This document shows positions 42,247-51,553 of a stretch of DNA of 64,000 nt, piece after piece. Numbering within the stretch: the stretch's first letter is position 1; the number at the start of each line of letters is the position of its first letter. The translations under genes were made by a program, and so were the position numbers. This DNA is from CAVXHQ01 sp963789535. GTDB taxonomy: Bacteria; Pseudomonadota; Alphaproteobacteria; Rhodobacterales; Rhodobacteraceae. The stretch spans positions 434,001 to 498,000 of the forward strand of contig CAWBKU010000004.1 of the NCBI GenBank assembly GCA_963789535.1, written 5' to 3'. The notes under the pieces were generated by a model, which did no database searches, was not told the origin of the DNA, and saw only the letters and a list, made by a program, of their open reading frames with translations.

Positions 42247-42342
42247 CAGCCATTCCAAAAGAGGGCCCCCGAATCGTGTCGCTTTCGGCATATTCCCCGG
42301 GACCGAGATGCTGCAAGAGCAAAAGAAGAAGAAGGACGCCAG

Positions 42343-42666
42343 ATGAGAGACTTCGTTGACGGCACCGCCTACAACAACGAGCAGGGCAACCGCGCGCGCA
42401 AGCTGTTTGCCGCCGTGGTGCTCGCCGCCCTCGACGACGCAATCGCCGACGACAAGAAGTATGGCAACGGCCCCGAGCAGATCGCCCGCTGGGCGCGGTC
42501 GCGCGACGGTCGCGAGGTTCTGTCCTGCGCCGGGATCGACCCGAACGAGCGTGTCGTGACGGGCCTGATGGATTTCGTCGGCAAGGGCGTGCGCACCTCT
42601 GTCGCGCTCAGCCGCGAAGAAAGCGAGCGTCGTCATGCCGCCGAGGCCGAGGCCAAGGCCGCCTGA
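42343..42666 (+). CDS. DUF6280 family protein
   Basis: 107 residues, soluble and helical: MRDFVDGTAYNNEQGNRARKLFAAVVLAALDDAIADDKKYGNGPEQIARWARSR, with the distinctive REVLSCAGIDPNERVV. It matches my memory of DUF6280, a family kept across Rhodobacterales; function unknown. The segment REVLSCAGIDP is a plausible conserved pocket. ATG after GAAGGACGCC. It is followed by a good terminator, so it is a single-gene transcript. Confidence 0.8.
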   Translation: MRDFVDGTAYNNEQGNRARKLFAAVVLAALDDAIADDKKYGNGPEQIARWARSRDGREVLSCAGIDPNERVVTGLMDFVGKGVRTSVALSREESERRHAAEAEAKAA

Positions 42667-42691
42667 GAGGGCGTCAGCCGGAATTGGAGAG

Positions 42692-42714
42692 CGGCCCCTT
42701 CGGGGGCCGTTTTT
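42692..42714 (+). terminator. Terminator after the DUF6280 gene
   Basis: Stem CGGCCCC / GGGGCCG with a TTCG tetraloop followed by five T residues. Confidence 0.9.
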
Positions 42715-42735
42715 CGTTTGGAGGGGGAGAGGACG

Positions 42736-44193
42736 ATGGCGCGCGCGATCATGATCCAGGGGGCCGGCTCGAACGTGGGCAAGTCGATGCTGGTCGCGGG
42801 CCTGTGCCGTGCCGCGGTGCGGCGGGGCCTGTCGGTCGCGCCGTTCAAGCCGCAGAACATGTCCAACAACGCCGCCGTGACCGTCGACGGCGGCGAGATC
42901 GGGCGCGCGCAGGCGTTGCAAGCGCTTGCGGCGGGCCTCGATCCGCACACCGACATGAACCCCGTGCTGCTCAAGCCCGAGAGCGAGACGGGCGCGCAGG
43001 TGATCGTGCAGGGTCGGCGCGTCGCGACGTTGCGGGCACGGGACTACGGGTCGATGAAGGCGACGCTGTTGCCCCGCGTGCTGGAGAGTTTCGGGCGGCT
43101 GGCGCAGGCGCATGATCTCGTGATCGTCGAGGGGGCGGGCAGCCCGGCAGAGGTGAACCTGCGCGCCGGCGACATCGCCAACATGGGGTTCGCGCGTGCG
43201 GCGGGCGTGCCGGTGGTCCTGATCGGCGACATCGACCGGGGCGGCGTGATCGCTCAACTCGTCGGCACCCACGCGGTTCTGCCAGCGGACGACCGCGACC
43301 TGATACGTTCCTTCGCGATCAACAAGTTCCGGGGCGACCCCACGCTCTTTGCCGAGGGGATGGAGATCGTCGCGGCGCGCACCGGCTGGGCGCCACTCGG
43401 CATCGTGCCGTGGTTCGCGGACGCCTGGCGCCTGCCTGCCGAGGATATCCTCGATCTGGGACGCGGCCCTGCGGGCACGGGCGCGTTCCGCATCGCGGTG
43501 CCGAAACTGAACCGGATCGCCAATTTCGACGACCTCGATCCGCTGTCCGCGACCCCCGGCGTGACGGTCGACATCGTGCCGCCGGGCCGCGCCCTGCCGG
43601 GCAACGCGGATCTGGTGCTGATACCGGGGTCCAAGGCGACGATCGCGGACCTCGCGGATTTCCGCGCGCAGGGATGGGATATCGACCTGACGGCGCATGT
43701 GCGGCGGGGCGGCACGGTGCTGGGGATCTGCGGCGGCTATCAGATGCTCGGTCGGCGGATCGCCGACCCGGAGGGGATCGAGGGGCCGCCCGCTGCCGTC
43801 GACGGCCTCGGCCTGCTCGACGTCGAGACGGTGATGACGGCGCAGAAGCGGCTGACCCGGACGACGGCCCGGCATCTTGCCAGCGGCGAGGCGGTCGAGG
43901 GCTATGAAATCCACATCGGCACCACCACCGGCCCCGACACGGCGCGCCCCTGGATCGACGTGGCCGGGCGGCCCGAGGGGGCGTCGTCGCGCGACGGGCG
44001 GGTGCAGGGGTGTTATCTGCATGGCCTCTTCGCCGCCGACGGGTTCCGGACGGCCTATCTCGGGGCGCTTGGGGTGGCTGCGGGCGGCGGCGGCTATGCG
44101 GTCGGCGTGGAGGAAACGCTGGACGCGCTCGCCGCGCACCTCGAGGCGCATCTGGACGTGGACGCGCTGCTTGGGTTCGCCGCGACGGTATAG
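42736..44193 (+). CDS. cobQ: Cobyric acid synthase
   Basis: ATP- and glutamine-dependent amidation of four corrin side chains in adenosylcobalamin synthesis. 485 residues. The N-terminal dethiobiotin-synthetase-like domain has GAGSNVGKSMLVAGLC and PFKPQNMSNNAAV; the C-terminal glutamine amidotransferase domain has the nucleophile motif GICGGYQMLG and the His region VEGYEIHIGTT. The start ATG follows GGAGAGGACG. No other cobalamin genes are adjacent in the window. It converges with the PopZ-like gene. Confidence 0.96.
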   Translation: MARAIMIQGAGSNVGKSMLVAGLCRAAVRRGLSVAPFKPQNMSNNAAVTVDGGEIGRAQALQALAAGLDPHTDMNPVLLKPESETGAQVIVQGRRVATLRARDYGSMKATLLPRVLESFGRLAQAHDLVIVEGAGSPAEVNLRAGDIANMGFARAAGVPVVLIGDIDRGGVIAQLVGTHAVLPADDRDLIRSFAINKFRGDPTLFAEGMEIVAARTGWAPLGIVPWFADAWRLPAEDILDLGRGPAGTGAFRIAVPKLNRIANFDDLDPLSATPGVTVDIVPPGRALPGNADLVLIPGSKATIADLADFRAQGWDIDLTAHVRRGGTVLGICGGYQMLGRRIADPEGIEGPPAAVDGLGLLDVETVMTAQKRLTRTTARHLASGEAVEGYEIHIGTTTGPDTARPWIDVAGRPEGASSRDGRVQGCYLHGLFAADGFRTAYLGALGVAAGGGGYAVGVEETLDALAAHLEAHLDVDALLGFAATV

Positions 44194-44197
44194 ACCT

Positions 44198-45115
44198 TCA
44201 GTCGAACCCCTCGCTCGAGATCACGCGGTAGATCTCGCGGCGCACCAGCTTGCGGACGTTGCGGGTGATCCGCTCACCCAGCTTGCCTTGAAGTTCCTGC
44301 CGGACGATATCGGCGACCAGGTCGCGCAGGGCCGCCTCGTCGATCACCGTGTCGTCGCCGAAGATGCCCGCCGCCGCGCTGCCGACGGACGGATCCGGGT
44401 CGGCGTCCATAGGAAAAGGTGCCGTCGCCGCCGTTTGCGGTGGCTCGTCCATCGGCGCCCCGTCGACATCGGTCGCGCGCGGCGGCAGTTCCTCGGCGTT
44501 CTCGACGACGGCCGGACGGCGGCCGCGGGCGGCAAAGAGGCCCGCCTGCGACGCGGCAGAGGCCCAGTCCACGACCGGCATGTCCTCGCTTCCGTCAGGC
44601 TCCCATTCGTCCGTCTGATGGGTGATCGCAGCCTCGAGTTCGGCGATCGTCTCCTCGAGCGAGGCGCGGGCGGCGGACCGTTTCGACGCCGCACCGGGTT
44701 CGGCGGGCGCAGCCTCGGCGATATTCTCCGGGGGAAACGCGTCCTCTGCCTGCGCCGTTTCGGCGGACCGGGAATTGTCGGGCGAAACGACTGCCGCCGG
44801 GCCGAGAATCAGCGGACCGTCCGTGGCCGACGTCGGCGCCGGGGCCGCGCCCGCCTTCGGCGGGGTGTCGTTGGCCGCCGTCCGGGTCGCGACAGGGGGG
44901 TCGACGCGCAGCGCGGGCGTCAGCACGAAACGCGCACCTCGCAACGGCGCATCAGTCGCGGCGTCATCCGGGCGCGCAGGCGAATCGCCGTCGCCCACGA
45001 CGCCGGGCGCCACCGCCACGCGCGCCTCCGCCCGCGGCTTTTCCCCTTCGGAGACGAGCCTGCGGATGGAGGACAGCACGTCCTCGATCTCGTAAGTGGT
45101 GACTGGGTCGGACAT
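44198..45115 (-). CDS. PopZ-like (DUF2497) polar organising protein
   Basis: 305 residues with the PopZ plan: a short N-terminal helix IEDVLSSIRRLVSEGE, a long acidic Pro/Ala-rich disordered middle (about 25-250), and a C-terminal helical oligomerisation block LRDLVADIVRQELQGKLGERITRNVRKLVRREIYRVIS. In Caulobacter PopZ forms polar condensates that anchor the chromosome origin. The middle here is longer than in Caulobacter. Assignment rests on the two ends; the C-terminal helices are more basic than in PopZ, so the function may differ. tolC follows upstream on the same strand. Confidence 0.72.
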   Translation of the reverse strand: MSDPVTTYEIEDVLSSIRRLVSEGEKPRAEARVAVAPGVVGDGDSPARPDDAATDAPLRGARFVLTPALRVDPPVATRTAANDTPPKAGAAPAPTSATDGPLILGPAAVVSPDNSRSAETAQAEDAFPPENIAEAAPAEPGAASKRSAARASLEETIAELEAAITHQTDEWEPDGSEDMPVVDWASAASQAGLFAARGRRPAVVENAEELPPRATDVDGAPMDEPPQTAATAPFPMDADPDPSVGSAAAGIFGDDTVIDEAALRDLVADIVRQELQGKLGERITRNVRKLVRREIYRVISSEGFD

Positions 45116-45210
45116 CTTCGATCCTGCTTCGCCTCGGGCCGAACCCTAGCCGCATTGCGGAACGCAAACAACTGATAGGCCGGATTGGACGCAGAATTGC
45201 GCGGCGCGCC

Positions 45211-46581
45211 CTAGTTCCCGCCCAGCGCCTCGAGCACCCGGTCGAGCGCGCGACCCTGATCGGACAGGCCCGCCGGCGCGTCGCGCACGAGGTTGTAGTA
45301 GGCGTTGGGATCATAGATCTGCACCCGCAGGCGCAGCGCCTCGGCGGTAAGCTGCCCCATGGCGGACAGCACCTGATACGTGGCGAAGGTCTCGTCGATC
45401 TGCGAGGAGATGAGGTTCGCGCGCGCGTCGAGCAGTTCCTGCTCGGCGTTGAGCACGTCGAGCGTCGTGCGCGCGCCCAGCGTCGCCTCTTCGCGGACCC
45501 CCTCGAAGGCGACGGAGGAGGCGCGGACCTGGCGGTCGAAGGCGTCGCGGCTGGCGCGGCTCACCTCGAGGATCGTATAGGCATTCGCCACGTTCTGCTC
45601 GACCTGCTGGGTGGTGACGAGCAGACCGGCACGGGCCGCATCGCGCCGCGCGATGATCTGGCGCAACTGGCTGGCCAGTCGTCCGCCCTGATAGATCGGG
45701 CCGGAGGCGGTGATGCCCAGCGACTCGGTCGTGTTCAGATCGTCGTCGAGCCGGATCGTGCCGTTCAGCGTCACCGTCGGCTGTGCGGCACGCTCTGCCC
45801 GCGCGATGTTCAGCTCGGCGGCGGTCACGGCATGCTGCCGCTCGATGATCGACGGGTGCGTGCGCAGCGCGATGGCGCGCGCCTCGGGGATCGACTGGGT
45901 GATAGCGGCGGCGGTCACGGGCGACAGGCTCTCGGGGCGGCGGCCCACGGCGGCGACGTATTCGGCCTGGCTCTGCGCGAGGTTGCCCTCGGCGGCGGCC
46001 AGCAGGCTGCGCGCCGAGGCAAGCCGCGCCTCGGCCAGCGACACGTCGGTCCGCGTCACCTCGCCGACCTCGAACCGGTCCTGCGCGGCGCGCAGCTCCT
46101 GGGTGATGAGGCGGACGTTGTTCTGGCGCAGGGTGACGAAGGCCGCGTTGCGCTGCACGTCGAGATAGGCCTGCACGATGCGCAGCAGGATCTGCTGTTC
46201 CACCACGAGGAGGGCGGCGCGCGTCGACAGGACCACCTCCTTCTGCGCCTCGATGGTCAATTCGTTGCGCCCGCCGTCATAGAGGGTGAGTTCGGCCGTC
46301 ACCTGAAGCGTGGCGTTGAGCGTGTTGCCGTCTGCGAACAGCGGCTCCGACGCCTGCACCTGCGCGATCCAGTTCACCACCGGCAACAGCGACGAGACGG
46401 CCTGCGCCACATCCTCGTCGGCGGCGCGCAACAGGGCGCGGTTCTGGTCGAGCAGCCCCGAATGTTCGTAGCCGTAGGCCAGCGCATCGGCGAGCGTCTC
46501 GGCGCGGGCAGGTGCGGCGATGGCGGCGACCAAGAGGAGGCCGCCCAAGGCGCCGAGCTTCAATCCGTTCAGAAATGCCAT
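45211..46581 (-). CDS. tolC: TolC family outer membrane efflux channel
   Basis: 456 residues with a signal peptide (to APARA, about residue 27) and two repeated helical/beta sections of the TolC fold: LADALAYGYEHSGLLDQNRALLRAADEDVAQA at the start and TLGARTTLDVLNAEQELLDARANLISSQIDETFATYQVLSAMGQLTAEAL near the end. It forms the trimeric outer membrane duct for type I secretion and RND efflux. Its inner-membrane partners are not adjacent. It follows pcm by 34 bp on the same strand, a frequent pairing in alphaproteobacteria. Confidence 0.93.
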   Translation of the reverse strand: MAFLNGLKLGALGGLLLVAAIAAPARAETLADALAYGYEHSGLLDQNRALLRAADEDVAQAVSSLLPVVNWIAQVQASEPLFADGNTLNATLQVTAELTLYDGGRNELTIEAQKEVVLSTRAALLVVEQQILLRIVQAYLDVQRNAAFVTLRQNNVRLITQELRAAQDRFEVGEVTRTDVSLAEARLASARSLLAAAEGNLAQSQAEYVAAVGRRPESLSPVTAAAITQSIPEARAIALRTHPSIIERQHAVTAAELNIARAERAAQPTVTLNGTIRLDDDLNTTESLGITASGPIYQGGRLASQLRQIIARRDAARAGLLVTTQQVEQNVANAYTILEVSRASRDAFDRQVRASSVAFEGVREEATLGARTTLDVLNAEQELLDARANLISSQIDETFATYQVLSAMGQLTAEALRLRVQIYDPNAYYNLVRDAPAGLSDQGRALDRVLEALGGN

Positions 46582-46615
46582 GCCGGCCCCTTTCGGACGT
46601 GACGACGCCCCATCA

Positions 46616-47284
46616 TCAGAACGAAAACGCGGCGGCGCGGCCGAACCCCGGCAACACCGGCGCCCCGGCATTGAAGGCAAAATGCCAGCCGATCCGCCGT
46701 GCCCCGCCGTCGGGGGCGCTCATCCGGCCGATCCGGACCACGCCGAGCGCGCCTTCGGCGAAGATGCAGGCGATGCGCCCGCCGTCCTTGAGCTGATCGA
46801 GGACCGCCTGCGGCACCTCCTCGACGGCGCCTTCGACGACGATCACATCGTAGGGCGCGGACTTTGCGGCACCGGCGGCAAGCGGCCCGGTCAGGACGGC
46901 GGCATTGTCGATGCCGCTGCCCGAGAGCGTCGCCTGCGCCTCGGTGGCCCAGCCTGCATCCTCCTCGACCGCGACGACGAAATCGGCGAGGCGGGCGAGA
47001 ACGGCGGTCGAATAGCCCAAACCACAGCCCAGATCGAGCACCACGTCGGTCGGTCCGACCGAGAGCGCATCGAGCATCTTGGCGAAGGTCCGCGGCTCGA
47101 GCAGGACGCGGCCCTCGCCGAGGCTCAGGTTCTCGCCGACATAGGCGGCCTCGCGGGCACTGGCGGGCACGAAATCCTCGCGCGGGACCGCCAGCATGGC
47201 CTCGATGATCGGGAACTTGGTGACGTCCGAGGGCCGCACCTGCGTGTCGACCATCATCGTCCGGCGCGTCGCGTAATCTGCCAC
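46616..47284 (-). CDS. pcm: Protein-L-isoaspartate O-methyltransferase family protein
   Basis: 222-residue SAM-dependent methyltransferase of the PCMT family that marks isoaspartyl residues for repair. Motif I reads VVLDLGCGLGYSTAVLARLA, preceded by LLEPRTFAKMLDAL; the N-terminus MMVDTQVRPSDVTKFPIIEAMLAVPREDFVP is the alphaproteobacterial version. A GTG start gives the usual VADYATRRTMM; the reading upstream of it is not coding. It is the probable first gene of a pcm-tolC transcript. Confidence 0.87.
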   Translation of the reverse strand: MADYATRRTMMVDTQVRPSDVTKFPIIEAMLAVPREDFVPASAREAAYVGENLSLGEGRVLLEPRTFAKMLDALSVGPTDVVLDLGCGLGYSTAVLARLADFVVAVEEDAGWATEAQATLSGSGIDNAAVLTGPLAAGAAKSAPYDVIVVEGAVEEVPQAVLDQLKDGGRIACIFAEGALGVVRIGRMSAPDGGARRIGWHFAFNAGAPVLPGFGRAAAFSF

Positions 47285-47574
47285 GGTTTCGGGCCTCGGC
47301 TGCGGATGGGTGCTGCGGCTTGGGATCGGGAGCGGGCAGCGATCGCAAGGGTGATGCCACAAGCGGAGGGACGCGGCAACGCCGGAATGGCCTGACCGCA
47401 GGGCGACGGCCGACGGGCGACGGGTGTTGCGGTGCTGCATGGGCAGGGGTGCCGTCTGGCAGCGCATTGCCGCAAAAGCGGCAATTTTGCTGGATAAGGC
47501 GGAAACAGGCCGACTATAGAAATGCCGATGCGGCACGCGGGCCGCCGGACGACCACTTGACGGATGGAGACGAC

Positions 47575-48498
47575 ATGGCACGGATGACCGCCGGCACCGC
47601 TCTTGGCGCGCTTGCCGCCGCTGTCGCGCTCTTTGCGACGACGGCGCCCGCGCAGGAAACCCGGAACCTGGGGTTCGCGCGCCTGTTCAACAACGATCTG
47701 GTCGGCGATGGTCACGACCGCTGGCGGACCGGCGGCTACGGCATCTCGCTCTTGCGCGGTCCCGACTGGGTCGGCGACCTGCCGGGCCGGCCCGGCACGA
47801 TCCTCGAGTACCGCCTGCGCAGCGAGGTCATCGCCCCGGCGGCGCGGATCGGCCAGCCCGGCTACCGGCCCTACGTCGGCGCGGTCAGCCTCGGGGTGCA
47901 CACGCCCTTCGCGCTCGGACCGCTCGACGCGAGTGCCGGGATCGACGTCCTCGCCCTCGGGCCGCAGACCGGCATTTCGGACTTTCAGGAGGGGTTCCAC
48001 GACATCTTCGGCCTAGACGGGCCGCGCGGCGTCGAGGATCAGCTCGGCAACGCCGTCCACGTCGGCGGCACCGTCGAACTGGCCTGGCCGGTGCGCGTTT
48101 CGGGAACGCTCATGGTGCGGCCCTTTGCCGAGGCGCAGGCCGGGATCGAGACGCTCGCACGGGTCGGCGCCGATGTGGTCTGGGGGCCGGTCGCCCAGCG
48201 CGACCTGCTCACCCGCGATGTCGTCACCGGCCAGTTGATCCGCGCCGTCGAGGGCGATGCCGCCGGTTTCGCACTGGTCGCTGGTGCAGATTGGGCACAG
48301 GTCGACGGATCGGTCTATCTGCCGGACGATCGCGGCATCGCCGCCGAGGAGGCCCGCTGGCGCGCTAGGGCTGGTATCCATTGGCAATTGAGCAACGACA
48401 TCTCGGCATTCTACGGCGTAACCTATCTGTCCGAGGAATATGTTGGCCAGCCCGAGGGCCAGGTTGTCGGCTCCCTGAAGCTCAATTTCAACTTCTGA
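47575..48498 (+). CDS. LpxR-like lipid A-modifying outer membrane protein
   Basis: 307 residues with a signal peptide (to ATTAPAQ, about residue 24). The mature start NLGFARLFNNDLVGDGHDRWRTGGYGISL shows the LpxR N-D-x(3)-D-x-D/H-R-W-T pattern, and the protein ends with alternating strands and a terminal Phe (SLKLNFNF), the mark of a beta-barrel. LpxR (DUF2219) removes the 3'-acyloxyacyl chain of lipid A. Active-site residues are consistent but substrate preference is unverified. Divergent from pcm. Confidence 0.83.
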   Translation: MARMTAGTALGALAAAVALFATTAPAQETRNLGFARLFNNDLVGDGHDRWRTGGYGISLLRGPDWVGDLPGRPGTILEYRLRSEVIAPAARIGQPGYRPYVGAVSLGVHTPFALGPLDASAGIDVLALGPQTGISDFQEGFHDIFGLDGPRGVEDQLGNAVHVGGTVELAWPVRVSGTLMVRPFAEAQAGIETLARVGADVVWGPVAQRDLLTRDVVTGQLIRAVEGDAAGFALVAGADWAQVDGSVYLPDDRGIAAEEARWRARAGIHWQLSNDISAFYGVTYLSEEYVGQPEGQVVGSLKLNFNF

Positions 48499-48618
48499 CC
48501 AACAAAAACGCGGCTTTTCGGAAAGTTCCTTGATCGGAGCGATTCGCGCCTGTTAACCTTTATTTCAAGGACGCCCGTCAGAGGCGCCTACAAAGAAGGC
48601 AATGAGGCAGGTATCGGG

Positions 48619-49686
48619 ATGGAAACGGGCTTTCGAGGCACGTTTGTCATTTCCTGGTCGCAGACAGAACTCGATGGTCAGTGGGCTGCACCGCTGTCGA
48701 CGCTCCGCGTCGGCACGGCCTGGAGCTGGACCGGAGAGGCCGTGCGCGTCGATGGACCGGCTGGGGTCCTGACGCTGGGCGAGGCTGCGGGAATGACGGA
48801 CATGAGGCGGCGCGCAGCGGCGAGCGTGCGGCGCCTGCTGGGGGCTGTCGCGGCGAATACCGCGCGGCTCGACACGATCGACATAGACATGCCGCCGCGC
48901 GAGACGGGGTTCACCGTCACCGACGGCGAGACCACGTGGACGCTGACCCTGATCGAGACGGGACCGGGCAAACCGCCGCTGGCGATGGCTGTGGGCAGCA
49001 TGCCGCCGCGGCACGTCGACCTCTGGGTCGTCAGCCACACTATCGAGACGCTGCACCGCGAGGCGCGGGGCGACGCCTCGGGCGGCGTCATCTGTTTCAC
49101 GCCCGGCACGATGATCCTGACCGGGGACGGCCCCCGCGCCGTCGAAAGCCTGGCCGAGGGCGACCGCGTGCAGACCAAGGACGACGGCTGCGCCGAGATC
49201 CTCTGGATCGGCGCCCGCCGCGTCACCGGGGCGCGCCTCTATGCGATGCCGCACCTCACCCCGATCCGCCTGCGCGAGGGCGCGCTCGACCGGGGCGTGC
49301 CGGATGCGGGCCTGCTCGTCTCGCCCGACCACCGTGTCATGCTGCGCGGACCGCGGGCGCGGGCGCTGTTCAATACCGACGAGGTGCTGGTGGCGGCGCG
49401 CGATCTGGTCAACGACCGCTCCATCGTCGTCGACCGCGCGGTGCGCGAGGTGACGTATATCCACATGCTCCTGCCCTCGCATCAGGTGGTCTTCGCCAAT
49501 GCGGTCGAAACCGAGAGCTTTCATCCCGCCAGTGCCGCTCTGGCGACCATGGAGGACGGCCAGGTGGCGCAAATCCTCGAACGCCTGCCCGATTTCGCAG
49601 GCGATCCGCAGACCTACGGCAGTTATGCGCGGCGCGTCCTGTCGCAGAGCGAGGCGGCGATATTGCGGCACGATATGGTGATGTAG
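48619..49686 (+). CDS. Hint domain protein
   Basis: 355 residues. Residues about 155-290 form a Hint (hedgehog/intein) domain: the nucleophile is Cys159 in GVICFTPGTMILTGDGPRAVESLAEGDRVQTKDDG, and SPDHRVMLRG and YIHMLLPSHQVVFANAVETESFHP supply the later conserved His residues. The N-terminal 150 residues are an unknown, non-secreted-looking domain. Such proteins are common in Rhodobacteraceae and may autoprocess, but there is no clear partner here. The ATG is weakly spaced from a GGTATCGGG. Confidence 0.85.
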   Translation: METGFRGTFVISWSQTELDGQWAAPLSTLRVGTAWSWTGEAVRVDGPAGVLTLGEAAGMTDMRRRAAASVRRLLGAVAANTARLDTIDIDMPPRETGFTVTDGETTWTLTLIETGPGKPPLAMAVGSMPPRHVDLWVVSHTIETLHREARGDASGGVICFTPGTMILTGDGPRAVESLAEGDRVQTKDDGCAEILWIGARRVTGARLYAMPHLTPIRLREGALDRGVPDAGLLVSPDHRVMLRGPRARALFNTDEVLVAARDLVNDRSIVVDRAVREVTYIHMLLPSHQVVFANAVETESFHPASAALATMEDGQVAQILERLPDFAGDPQTYGSYARRVLSQSEAAILRHDMVM

Positions 49687-49724
49687 GGCGCCCTTGCCGG
49701 TGTCGCGCCCGTGGCGGGTGCGGG

Positions 49725-49758
49725 CCCTCCGGGGGGCTTGAGTATTTGGGGACTAAAG
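49725..49758 (+). repeat. Intergenic spacer element, copy 3
   Basis: CCCTCCGGGGGGCTTGAGT followed by ATTTGGGGACTAAAG, related to the minus-strand copies at 19704 and 34649. Located between the Hint and cupin genes. Confidence 0.45.
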
Positions 49759-49832
49759 TAACGCGGGCGCGGGTCTCCTTGACGGGGGCGCGCGCCTTTT
49801 GCACGCTCGGGTCTTGGCAGAGGAGCGGGCGG

Positions 49833-50282
49833 ATGATCCTGAAGGCGGGCAGCGTGAGGGTCGAGCGGGTCGAAGGATCGGCGCCGCGCCTCGAGGAACG
49901 GTTCGCGGCTCTTGCCGGGCTGACGCAGCTCGGCGCCAATATCTGCACCCTGATGCCGGGCACGAAATCGGCGCAGCGGCACTGGCACGAGCAGGAGGAC
50001 GAGTTCCTCTACATGATCGAGGGCCGCGCCGTGATGGTCGATGACGACGGCGCCCACGAGATCGGGCCGGGCGACATCTGCTGCTGGCCGGGCGGCGAGG
50101 CGAACGCACACCACGTCTGGAACCGCTCGGACGCGCCGGTGCGCTATCTGGTGGTGGGGGCGGGGCCGGTGGCCGACCGGGTGCATTATCCGGACGAGGG
50201 TCAGGTGCTGCACCATGTACCGCCGCGCTGGTGGGTGGAGGATCGCGATGGCAATGTTGTTCGGGAGGGGACGACGGGGTGA
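49833..50282 (+). CDS. Cupin domain protein
   Basis: 149-residue single cupin barrel. The first metal motif is RHWHEQEDEFLYMIEGRA (about 50-67) and the second is PGGEANAHHVWNRS (about 88-101), so a divalent metal is likely bound by the three His and the Glu. It ends in VHYPDEGQVLHHVPPRWWVEDRDGN, a sequence seen in many uncharacterised cupins annotated as sugar- or organic-acid-binding. Function unknown. It ends where the AT-richer pocket begins. Confidence 0.82.
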   Translation: MILKAGSVRVERVEGSAPRLEERFAALAGLTQLGANICTLMPGTKSAQRHWHEQEDEFLYMIEGRAVMVDDDGAHEIGPGDICCWPGGEANAHHVWNRSDAPVRYLVVGAGPVADRVHYPDEGQVLHHVPPRWWVEDRDGNVVREGTTG

Positions 50283-50608
50283 GAGAGATGAGATGGTAGC
50301 ATGTCTGCTTCGAGCCCAGAATTACTTACGCGAACCCGCTATCGCGCATTTACTTCAAAAGGGGGGTCCCCGATATGCGGACGCAATGGATAATGCGGTG
50401 GAGCGCATCGGGCAACCTGTCAGTCAGAGCATTATGCAAGTCGAAAGTCAATGGGCTTGCAGTTTCATGACCAGCGAACAAGACTGTCATTGTGCCACGC
50501 GAGAGGCAGCGCATCCCTCGAATCGGGAAAATCTTTGATAAAGCGCCTTTGCTCAGTCCGGCCTTCGATAGTCCCGGACCATGCCGGTAGCGCTCTGCAG
50601 AGAAATCC
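50283..50608. other. Gene-free stretch, AT-richer than its surroundings
   Basis: No reading frame on either strand has recognisable protein features; the longest (99 codons, minus, 50350-50649) has no ribosome binding site and no family resemblance. Base composition is visibly lower in G+C than the cupin and rpsD genes on either side. Confidence 0.6.
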
Positions 50609-51235
50609 TCATTCACTTTGTGCCGCAAAATGCCGGCCAAAACACGCAATATGCTGTTTGGCGTCTCCCTTTAGAAATGCGTTTTCTGCGGGACGGAAAT
50701 GGTCCAACGCACCAAGGAATTCGCTACCGCAAGGGAAAGTTTCTGGTTCGAAAGAAACGGCGTTGAAAAGTGTCGCGCGTTTGGGTCGGGATTCAAAATG
50801 CGTCAGAAGACGGCGGCGTGCGTTATCAATAAGTGCATCATGGGTCGCGGTGTCATCAAGAAAACGTTCGGGATGATTGAACTGGACAAACGTCATATAG
50901 GGACTGGCTGCCAAAAAGATGAGCCAGCGCAGAAAGAACGGGCGCTCTGGTGCAGTGGAACACGGCATGCAGTCTGTCTCTGGATGCCTATCTCCCAAAC
51001 TCAAAATGATCGCCGCGCTCTCTCCAATGGTTGTTCTGTCCGGGAAAGAGAGTGCCGGAACTTGTCCTGTTGGATTGATTTTCAGATAGTCTTTGGAACG
51101 GTGTTCGCCTGCTGCCATGTCAACGGGTTTCAGGCGGTAGGACAGCCCCATCTCTTCTAGCAAAACCTCAACGACCATCGCGCCTGACATTGCTTCCCAG
51201 AACAATGTGTATTCCGCTGTTTCTACCTGAGCCAT
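50609..51235 (-). CDS. Glutathione S-transferase-like protein
   Basis: 208 residues. The N-terminal thioredoxin-like domain is clear (YTLFWEAMSGAMVVEVLLEEMGLSYRLKPVDMAAGEHRSKDYLKINPTGQVPALSF, ESAAIILSLGDRHP). The first half of the C-domain (FLRWLIFLAASPYMTFVQFNHPERF) is also GST-like, but from about residue 140 onward the usual helices are hard to recognise. The ribosome binding site GGAGG abuts the ATG with no spacer, which is unusual. Codons are AT-rich relative to neighbours. It may be horizontally acquired or decaying. Confidence 0.68.
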   Translation of the reverse strand: MAQVETAEYTLFWEAMSGAMVVEVLLEEMGLSYRLKPVDMAAGEHRSKDYLKINPTGQVPALSFPDRTTIGESAAIILSLGDRHPETDCMPCSTAPERPFFLRWLIFLAASPYMTFVQFNHPERFLDDTATHDALIDNARRRLLTHFESRPKRATLFNAVSFEPETFPCGSEFLGALDHFRPAENAFLKGDAKQHIACFGRHFAAQSE

Positions 51236-51553
51236 CCTCCAACACTATACAATTTTCCTTCACAGGATAAGAGCCTAAAGGAACGCTGCTGATGACCGCG
51301 TTGCGTCGGGCAAAACCCAACTTTAGAATTAGTGGGAGATCGTCAGACAAAGCCAAAAGCGGACCCTGATCAACTCGCTTCGAACGGCTGCTCCGTCCGC
51401 ATATCGGACATCCGCACCCTCACCAGTTGACACCCGGGCCCACTCCTCTATACGCCGCCTTTCATTGGTGTTGGTGGCCCCCGCGAGGGGAGCCCTGTCG
51501 GGAGCGCGCTCCAGAGGACAACGCCCTTTTGAAAAGCCAAAAGGAGAACAGCC
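51236..51553. other. Divergent leader of the GST gene and rpsD
   Basis: 318 bases without a gene. The half next to the GST is AT-rich (TATAGT on its minus strand could be a -10). The half next to rpsD returns to high G+C and contains a CTTTTG...CAAAAG inverted repeat just before the AAGGAG of rpsD. No riboswitch family is recognisable. Confidence 0.5.

Noticed and set aside
48619..49686. Intein inserted in a host gene
   Set aside because: The Hint domain lies in a self-standing protein with no extein-like conserved flanks or homing endonuclease; it fits the common Rhodobacteraceae Hint proteins.
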